Position numbers and translations under genes: made by a program. DNA of 64,000 bases from Naematelia aurantialba (taxonomy: Eukaryota > Basidiomycota > Tremellomycetes > Tremellales > Naemateliaceae). Numbering within the stretch: position 1 is the stretch's first letter; each line of letters opens with the position of its first letter. The stretch spans positions 1,798,001 to 1,862,000 of the forward strand of contig JAKFAO010000003.1 in the NCBI GenBank assembly GCA_021527695.1, written 5' to 3'. Below the pieces are notes generated by a model that did no database searches, was not told where the DNA came from, and was given only the letters and a program-made list of their open reading frames with translations. Positions 56,492 to 64,000 of this stretch are shown piece by piece.

Positions 56492-59400
56492 CTAACCTTC
56501 TACATGTTCGCCTGTCCGTTTTCGATGCTCCCGAGCATCCAGGAACGTCTGAGCGCCGAACAATGTCCTAGCAGCCGCGACCAGCTACACAGTGATGAAC
56601 ATGGCATCTCGATGACGTCCTTGCCACGTCCAGCAGCTGGTGGAGGACTTGGGCTGGGAACATTGGCATGCACAGGCGACGCTGACGATGCTGGATTGGG
56701 ACCAAGGAGGGGGAGGCACGCTCCGAGCCACTCACCTCGTCTAGTATATTGCAGAGCTCTCCAAGCGCCTCGTTCTCCGCCATGGCGTAAAAGATTGCTA
56801 GTTCCACTCCGCCGTGATCTTTGAGCACCGACGAGTTTTGATGTCGTAAATCCCGTATATGGTCGTCCACAGCTCGCATGAGCTCTTCGAGCGGTATCCG
56901 AGCTGAAGGCAGATATTGTGGGAGAGGCGAGTGCGAGTGGAACGCCTGTCCACACGTCCACAGCGTTACGAGGACAGCCGAAATCTGATTGAATAAGCAG
57001 GGAAATGGGTTCTGACCCACAAGTTCTCGACGGATCGGCAGCACGTCCAGAACGGTCGCTTTTCGCGGAACGCTGAATCGCAACGCTCTGATCTCGATCA
57101 ATGTCTCAATCAGCCGCTCGACACCATCCACCACCTCGGAGTACAGCCGAATGGGGCGAGGCAGCAGCGACAGCTCTCTCCGTTGGATAGCTATCAAGTT
57201 GCGCGAAATGGCGATGTTTCGCTACTTATGATCAACTCAACACAAGATAGAGTGGAGAGTAGCACGCACCCGCACGTCCGCCTCTATACCCGCGTACTGC
57301 TTGGCGTTGTCCTGGTAGACCAAGCTACTACGCAACAGGTCTCGGCTCATTCGCAAGTAATATTCAGTCGCCCGTTCCATGGTTACAGAAACGGCGCGGA
57401 AGTATCGGACTCTGGCATGATTAGGCCAGACCAAGGTGCCTATAAGCACAGCAGCGGCGATGCCGATAGCAATGTCCACAAAGCGGTGCCAGGCGATCGT
57501 CCAAGACGACTGGCCGTCGTCGAGGTTTAAGTAAGAAATAAACATGATTGGTGGAAGGGTTATGCCTCTGCTCGCATGAGCAGGTATCTCAGATGGTATT
57601 TCCACCTACCAGTACGACTCACGAGATGGTTCCAACAGCGGGAAAACTGGTAAATAAGATGACGTAGGATATCGGTACAGAGCAAGCGGTCGCAAGGGTC
57701 ACAAGTGCGTATGGATTACGGTGGGCAATGATTGTACACTTTGAAAGTCGATCAGTGAGGATCTAGGGTATTCAAGCAAGAAGATCGCTACTGACGAGAA
57801 AGCCTCCCAGTGCTCCCACAAAAGTGCCGATGATACGGTAAAATCCAATCTTCAGGGTCGCTCCTGTGTGGACCTCTAAGACATACATGAAGCTGATCAC
57901 GGCCCAAGCCCCACGATACGACGCGTATAGCGCGCGTCCTGAAGAGCCGGGTTGCAGAAGGGCCGGAACGGCGAGTAGCATTATACCGGCTGCTTGCTTG
58001 ACCGCGAATTTGATGTGTGGTGAGTGCTTGCCTTGGTGCAGCAGGCGGGACAACGTTACTCTCCCTGATCTGCGCGTCAGCCTACGGAAGCATGAGACCC
58101 GCCATGGTGCTGACAATATAGGGCGTCCGGATGGTCCCAGACATGACGCCAAGCATGCTCAATCCGTAGGGAAAGCGACGTCTTCTCAACTGGATGCCGG
58201 TGCCGCTGATGCATGACCGCCGTGGCAAAGTCCATGTTCTCGTACGTCCGCGGTTCGTCATCGAGGGTTCGATCGTCTTCTGCGCTTGTATCTGATTATG
58301 GTCAGTATGAGCAGAAGAACGACATTAGGTAGCATACCCTCACCAGATTCCTCCGCTCTGTAGGCAAAGCGAGACAGACCGGGTATGCCCTCGATAGGTG
58401 ATCGCCAGTCGAAGGACGGTAGGAACCACTGCAGACTGTCTGGCAGAGAGGCTGTTCGATCCTGTACGAGGTCCACGAGTGTGAGCACGTCTTTGCCGAG
58501 GTCTAGCAGCGAGATCATGTAGAATGCGAGTCGGAAGTGTTCACGGCCAGTGCGCCGATCACTCCCACTACGAGGAGTAGCAACTCCCTCGTCGAATGGG
58601 ACTCCCCTGCTAAGATTGTGCGAGTGTTCTCGATGATGATGCGAGAATGCGAACGGCCTGTGATGGATCCGCGATCCATCAGTTGCTGAGGGCAATATGT
58701 CAAGCATCCCCGCTAGGCATCGCTGTAGCTCGGCGAGTGCAGCTTGCAACCCAGACTGCGCACCAACAATCTGTGTGGTCGGAGAGCTCGGCGCATGGGA
58801 CCATATATAAATTTTGGCCAGGCCCCCGTCGGCCGCTTTCAAAGCCGCGATGATCGCTAGGACGAGGCAGTTGCATGACTCGGACAGGCCGTGGGGCTCG
58901 CTTGGCGATAGAGCACCGTCATGAGGTGCAAGAGGAGCCCCGTTCGACGCCGTTTTAGCTGGGAAGTCGATACCTTCCAGTTTGCTCTGCAGCGTGAGGG
59001 AGAATGACTGCGGTATGCTCTTGGCCCCTTCGTCTTGAGACCTGCTCCTCTGACGAGAGGTCTTCGGTGACCTAGGGGTTCCGGGCCGAGAGGCAGGAGT
59101 AGACCATGGATCGGAGGCCCTCTCAAGAGCTGCGCGGATCCGTTCACCTGGTGAATGGCTAGTTGGTCCGAGGAGCGGATTGCGGTGAATACGCTGTACT
59201 GCACGGATGATGGGGCCGAGCTGCGCTGGCGAAGCACGCGCCCGTACCAAGTCCCGGCCGATCGCCTTGTGGGTAGTGGCGAGCTGTGCGACGAGGTGCC
59301 GAAGTCGCTGAGAGAGCTTGTCCTGCAGAGGGGCGTTTGACGGTTCTGCCTTGTCCGGCACCTCGGGGTCGAATGATGCTATCGAGCCTGTCTGGCCTGT

Positions 59401-60229
59401 TTCTCCTGTTGCGTCGACCTGTAAGACGCCTTGGAGGGACAACGGAAGGACCTGGCAAGTCGTGTCACAGATACTGTGCAGCAGACCACCGAGGCGTGGA
59501 AGAGATGACTGGCGGGGCAGGAAGAGAACGGGAACGAGGGCAAACAGAGCTGCGAATATTGTCACGTAGAACTGGTCGAGAAAGTAGGACGCTTGCATCT
59601 GTTCAGATACGTCAGTTGGGATGGGGAATTGGTTCTGGAATTTGATGTACATGTACGATATCCTGTGTCGAAGTCCAGAGGAATATGGGAAAGAACAAGG
59701 CTATCCGCGACGCAACCGTCAAGCGAGGGGACCAGCTTCTTAGGAAACCGCCTGGCTAGTCAGCACACCGGCCTGTCCAGACCCAACACGTACAGGTGAA
59801 GCTCAGCAGGCCGAGCCCGAGTCCTATGACAGCCCTCGCCGCATCCGAGTCAGCCTCATAGCGTCTCCCGCATACCGCCGCGACCGCCAACGTAGCATTG
59901 GCCCAAGCGAGTCCCAAGATCGCGCCGCTCAAACTGAACACTGTTCCGCTCAGCCACAGAGGACAAGGACGTGGTAATACATACGCGTGAGTTCAAACTG
60001 TGTGGTGATGTTGTTGGAAGGAAAGAAGAAGAGTAGCAACGAAGTATAAGGAAGGAACGCATATCTGGACACTCCAGTCAGCTCATCCAAGGTATGGCTC
60101 AACACACTGTCCAGCTATGCTGCCCCAAGGGCGGACAGCGGTGAAGACGAAACACAAAAAGGAGGCGAGGATGGGCACGAGCAAGCGCTGGATCTTGGTC
60201 GTCCACGGGGGCGATGCGTTGATGTCCAT
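56492..60229 (-). CDS. Large multi-pass membrane protein of the Bre4/FUSC (aromatic-acid exporter-like) group
   Basis: Model (minus order): 60108-60229, 59985-60064, 59794-59940, 59657-59751, 58344-59598, 58148-58291, 57796-58064, 57623-57738, 57270-57567, 56736-57221, 56628-56653, 56492-56567; 1037 aa, as expected for the family (~1000). First membrane half: RLLVPILASFLCFVFTAVRP, PYTSLLLFFLPSNN, FSLSGAILGLAWANATLAV, CGFLRSWSPRLTVASRIALF, DQFYVTIFAALFALVPVLFL. A ~380-residue cytosolic part follows. The second half begins IKFAVKQAAGIMLLAVPALL, YRGAWAVISFMYVLEVHTGA, FYRIIGTFVGALGGFL, and PISYVILFTSFPAVGTISGI. A duplicated FUSC-like fold with a cytosolic domain is typical of Bre4. Transported compound unknown. 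The boundary 58064-58148 has two workable splice choices, and the last two exons (26 and 76 nt) are tentative. Confidence 0.85.
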
Positions 60230-60452
60230 CTACTATACACACATTTGCAGCTGACGATGGAGAGAGTACGAAACAGACAGAAAACATGTCACGGCCGGCG
60301 AATTCGATGGCGGGGACCCATGCAAAAACCCTCCGAGACTGAATGTCTCGCCCCTCAAGCAAGCGCTATGCACAACTCTCTAACTCTGCAAACCTCGTCT
60401 TAGACACAAGAAGCTAGACGGCACTACGCCTATTCTATGCAAGAGAGCATCA

Positions 60453-61441
60453 TCAAGTCCTCCTATGCAAGACAGCATCATCAGCCACAGAGCTGCTCGC
60501 CGTCCCTTTGGGTGCACAAGTCATCGGCGAGGTACGACTCTTGCCGCGTGCGTCCTTGCTCGTCACACACTTGACTCTGCTGGTTTGGCAGAACAGGCAG
60601 GCCAATCCCCGTTTCATGCGATGCCCATATGGGGTCCAAGAGGTGGGGCCGCCACTATCCATCGCTTTGTCCCAGAGCCGCTTTGACCGGAGACACGGAA
60701 TATCCTTGGACGTACAATTGATACAGGATTCTTCGCGGGAGGCGGGCGTACATTTCTCATCCTCTGCGACTCGGTCAGCTTCCCGAAGAAGACGAGCGAG
60801 TCGACCCTCGACACAGGGCGGAGACACGTACGGAGGGGTGTGGGGACCTTCAATGCACAATGTGCTTCCACAGCTTTCCTCAGTGCTTCGACTAGCAAGG
60901 TGCAGTCGGTGTCATGGGACCCGTAGCGAGAACCCAAGGTTTCCGCCAATGTCATTGCTCGTTGCAGGCTCGTGAATACTCTCAAATGGGCCGCCCTTCT
61001 CGTGCTCTTTGGGTGTGCTGTAGCCTCTTCAATGCTCATTATTCTAGGCCCGTCTACGGTCGCTATGTCTCCGGCGGACGTGGCTGTACGATACGGGGAT
61101 GCGTCCTGACTGGAAGCAGTCCCGTTCTGCGACTCAACCAGTCCTCGGTCTGGAAGCAACCCAAAGGAAGTGGCCAAAGTGAACTCAACAGGAAACGGAT
61201 TGGCCATCGGAGACGTCCAAGCGGAGGCTTCAGCTGTTTCTGCGAGGACTGAATGCCGTGGCATCAGTAGGCTGCCGACAGGGTCCTGCGAAGGCGCCGG
61301 CAAGTAGGACAGGTCGCCTGCCCTTCCAAAGCTGAAAATGTCCGCACTTTCTGGCAAGTATTCTCGATCTGTGGAGCCACTGGTCAGCTATTCTGCCCAA
61401 ATAACTGAATTGAAACGCTCACAATCTCCTAGTCCGCTCAT
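60453..61441 (-). CDS. Double-CxxC family protein E (unrecognised)
   Basis: Exons (minus order) 61423-61441, 60848-61368, 60807-... modelled as 60453-60806; 297 aa. The first exon is only 19 nt (MSGLGD plus one base) and splices to YREYLPESADIFSFG. The second intron is 41 bp (60807-60847) and is required by a frame change inside an otherwise open stretch. A helical region (ATAHPKSTRRAAHLRVFTSL to EALRKAVEAHCALK) precedes CINCTSKDIPC (208-218) and CLFCQTSRVKC (250-260), 31 residues apart. Overall plan and motif pair match members A-D and F. The last codons (DDAVLHRRT, stop) are duplicated just after the stop. Function unknown. Confidence 0.7.
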
Positions 61442-61942
61442 TGTGGTCTTGCAATACTCGTATATGAGGGATACCGCAGGTGGCGAAGTGGCGTTTATGG
61501 AAGTCGAATGCGAGATAGTATCTGCATGAAGCCTCTTGGGATTAGAAGCCGGTAGATAGGCTACGGGTCTAAATGGAGCGTTGTCGCCGCGGAGGGCGTG
61601 CGCTCGTCTTCGTGAGCCCACTCTCGTTTCAAGCAGCCCAGTCCTTGACTTCCATTGATGGCTGACTGCACTAGTGTACAGTATTACCCAGCGTGACAAG
61701 AAATGCACGCAAGAGTTGGCTTCGAACGACAATCTGCACAAAGGCCATGCATGTAAGCCCTAGGGGATGCCTCCCCAGCCCCAGTCGCTGCCCCAGTCCC
61801 TGAACTCGGTATCCCATTCCTTCTCCTTTCACGTTCTCTCTTTCTCTCGAGGAATGCATCTCTGATTCCCCTCTCCCTTGTTCTAGTATACCTCTTGTCA
61901 CCTCACAATCCCAGCGTCGTCCTGAGGCCTCTAGTCCCACAG
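61442..61942. other. Spacer between family genes E and F
   Basis: 501 bp with the presumed promoter of E and the 3' flank of F; C/T-rich around 61760-61890. No gene supported. Confidence 0.35.
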
Positions 61943-63121
61943 TCACCGACCTGACCCAGAGCCACTCGACTCGGACGCAAAGAACTTCTCGGTGACATCA
62001 CAGGCTGTGTCATACCGGGTGCACATGTTGCATTTCTGTACTTGGACGGGTTTCTTGCGTTGCAGCGTAAAGCCTGTATGGCCTCTCTCTGCGGCGGCTG
62101 CGTACTGCTTGAGAGCCGCTAGATAAAGTGGTTCAAGTCGGCAAGACTCGGGATATCCCATGGAAATGCATTCTGTACAGGGAGACTTTGCCCGGACGTA
62201 ACTGCTGGGTCCGTCTATCCAGTCGTCGTGAACGGTCTCCGGGACGGTTTGGGTACGTTGTGTTTGGCTGGTGATGACAAACCTGCCTCCGAGGTCCTGC
62301 CCAGGGGTGTCATGGGGAGTGCTCCGTGGCTTTGGTTGACGAGTTTGGGAAGGTGCATCCCTTGCTGGTGGGGCTGGTGGGGGCAATCGTTTTCTAGTGC
62401 CTCGTTCCCGCAGCGCGATTGTCTGAGGTGGCCAGCTTGGCCGAAGTGCATGAGTCGGCATGGAAGAGGAGGCGCCCTCTGTAGGCTCTGGCTGCGGGGC
62501 CTCGGCCTGTGGTTGGCCAGGGTAATGAGTACCATAACCACCGGGCTCCCTTGCTCTACTTCCTGTGAGCGTCGTAGACATCGGTCTGGGAGACGGGGCT
62601 GCAGACATTCCAGTACTCGGCCAATATGACATTGTGTTCTGTGGAGGCCGCCAGTGTGACCGAGGGTTCGACGAGGAGGGACCTCGTGTAGAAAATTCTG
62701 CGTCTTGCGAAGATTCGGCTTGTTGTTGAGGTTGTTGAGCTGCATATGTCTCATATGCCATATCATAGCCCATGCGAGGCCCCATGGATCCCTGAACTTG
62801 TAAATTCGTAGGGAAAGCAGTGTCCAGCGAGGGTTGGGCTTGCTGTCGGGCTGCATATGTCCCGTAAGGATCATCGTAACCCGTGGGAGGCTCCATGGAT
62901 CCATGAATTTGGGAACTAGTAGGGAAAGCAGCGTGACTTGACGGTTGGGCCTCTTGTGACGCTGCATATGCCCAGTTCGAGTCATTGTAATACGTGAGAG
63001 GGGTTGTGGTAGCATAACCTTCGGGATTCGAGGGCAACGCAGGGTTCTGGGAGGATTGGTCTCCCGACTCGTCAGGGTCCGGCCAGTAGTAACCATAAGA
63101 ATCAGTAGGGTTCGTAGCCAT
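61943..63121 (-). CDS. Double-CxxC family protein F with internal repeats (unrecognised)
   Basis: 392 aa from the ATG at 63121 (MATNPTDSYGYYWPDPDESG); the frame is open to about 63316, but that part contains the TATA box, so it is not used. The N-terminal half has three imperfect ~36-residue repeats built on [GN]xYDxxYGTYAARQQAQPS, SSHAAFPTSSQIHGSMEPP and DTAFPTNLQVQGSMGP. A Pro/Ser/Arg-rich middle follows, then CTECISMGYPESC (315-327; 8 residues between second and third Cys) and CNMCTRYDTAC (364-374), 36 residues apart, with KKPVQVQKC resembling the PV[S/K]C linker ends of B-D. Tail FASESSGSGSGR. Function unknown. Confidence 0.72.
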   Translation of the reverse strand: MATNPTDSYGYYWPDPDESGDQSSQNPALPSNPEGYATTTPLTYYNDSNWAYAASQEAQPSSHAAFPTSSQIHGSMEPPTGYDDPYGTYAARQQAQPSLDTAFPTNLQVQGSMGPRMGYDMAYETYAAQQPQQQAESSQDAEFSTRGPSSSNPRSHWRPPQNTMSYWPSTGMSAAPSPRPMSTTLTGSRAREPGGYGTHYPGQPQAEAPQPEPTEGASSSMPTHALRPSWPPQTIALRERGTRKRLPPPAPPARDAPSQTRQPKPRSTPHDTPGQDLGGRFVITSQTQRTQTVPETVHDDWIDGPSSYVRAKSPCTECISMGYPESCRLEPLYLAALKQYAAAAERGHTGFTLQRKKPVQVQKCNMCTRYDTACDVTEKFFASESSGSGSGR

Positions 63122-64000
63122 AGCTTTAACTTGCTGTGTTCGTAGTGGACAGGTCTTTGGACGATGGCTAGGCACACACGACTGTAGCTTGATATGTGAC
63201 GAAGTATTCGATAGTAGCAAGGCTCGTTGGGCAATCAAAGTTGGTTGACTGATGAATGTTGAAGTTTGTGAGAGGCCAACAGGTCTGATTAGGGTCCTTA
63301 TATAGCCGCGCCGCAAGGACGAATCCTAACTCCAGACTGCAACCACACACAGAGGAGAAGCGAAGAACCCGCTGACGGCTTCCGACAGCTGGGACCAGTG
63401 TGCAACTGGTACATGTGCAGAAGAGAAGACCCCCTTTGTTCTCTTTGGAAGCGCATAGAACGGGGATGGGAACAGATTTCCCTCTGAAGGGTGTAGAAAG
63501 GGCAAGAGAGAGGATTTGGCATCATGGGAGCTTGAGCGCTAATTCATGCTGCTGTGCAGGGGGAACCTGACGGCCACTCCTGGATAAGAAGGCAGTTTTT
63601 TTTTTGCATGTTCGGCGTGTAATGACGCGTGCGGCACTGAGAAACCTGTGCTTGAGCCTGGAAACGGTTCTTGGGATAGATTCGGTACGTCAGAGCTGGC
63701 ACCATGCAGGAAGTCAAGCAGCGACATTCCTTTGGCAACTCGACTTTTGAACCGTCCAGCACGGAAAGGAGCCAGTAGCGGCTACATCTCAGCGTGTACA
63801 ACTGCATTTGGCTTCCTGATGAACGTGCGCGCCTCACCTTGCGAGTAGGCGAGAACGGAAGAGGCGCTAGCCTCAGTGGCGATAACAAGAGCGAAGTGGC
63901 GAAAACCACAGATTCAAGGATTCGGCAGCCCATATCTGGTGACCACATGACCTCTATGACTGAGAAGTCAGCTGGCAACCCCATCAATTTACAGGATAGA
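63122..64000. other. Window end, upstream of family gene F
   Basis: Holds the promoter of gene F with a TATA box at 63298-63304. The remaining ~700 bp have open frames on the minus strand but no domain, so no gene is called; a neighbour may start beyond the window. Confidence 0.4.
63298..63304 (-). promoter_or_regulatory. TATA box of family gene F
   Basis: Reading the minus strand, ctatataagg lies 177 bp upstream of the chosen ATG (63121). It supports that start over upstream in-frame near-cognate codons. Confidence 0.55.

Noticed and set aside
59599..59656. Met start (MYIKFQNQF) for a shorter Bre4-like protein
   Set aside because: The segment has donor GTACAT, branch-like ACTGAC and acceptor AACAG; removing it joins two family motifs in frame, so it is an intron.
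63544..63987. Minus-strand open frame near the window end
   Set aside because: No recognisable domain, and a truncated context; it may be the flank of a gene outside the window but cannot be supported.

Overview
This is a gene-dense stretch of a fungal nuclear genome. The signs are small spliceosomal introns (about 40-400 bp, GT-AG with CTRAY-type branch sites), fungal housekeeping genes (TOM70, NDUFS4, RPB5, TAF7, SYM1), GC-rich codons, and many short exons and minisatellites. I infer a basidiomycete yeast, most likely Tremellomycetes (Trichosporonales-like); this rests on gene style, not on a marker gene. Coding models were built by hand, joining exons by frame, splice signals and protein-family fit.

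Layout. 1-8 kb: the end of TOM70, complex I subunit NDUFS4 and an MFS sugar transporter, all on the plus strand. 8.5-13.1 kb: a 17-exon minus-strand gene that fuses an AIG2/gamma-glutamylcyclotransferase-like domain to a class V PLP-dependent enzyme, divergent from RPB5. 13.4-19.7 kb: four tandem minus-strand genes for unrecognised proteins, each ending in two C-x2-C-x(5-8)-C motifs. 20.9-30.4 kb: a single-pass membrane glycoprotein, TAF7 and an NCS1 purine/cytosine permease. 32-40 kb: three disordered proteins of unknown role and a solo LTR lying inside a minisatellite. 41.7-49.5 kb: a second MFS transporter, SYM1/MPV17 and a PAP2 lipid phosphatase. 50.6-52.1 kb: a bHLH transcription factor, followed by a 4.4-kb stretch without a convincing gene. 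56.5-63.1 kb: a large Bre4/FUSC-like membrane protein and two more members of the double-Cys-motif family.

The most unusual items are the AIG2-PLP fusion, whose domains could act in series on gamma-glutamyl thiol compounds, with twin CACGTG boxes in its promoter, and the six-member double-CxxC family. Members B, C and D of that family share linker residues that show common descent, and one member (D) also carries a string of SUMO-interaction-like motifs. A third recurring theme is tandem repeats that begin at, or include, the stop codon of a gene (four cases).

There is no single pathway cluster. Housekeeping genes and transporters alternate with lineage-specific genes. Exon boundaries are inferred without transcripts; the least certain are the 3' end of the Bre4-like gene, the 5' ends of the disordered proteins, and the 3' end of family member B.
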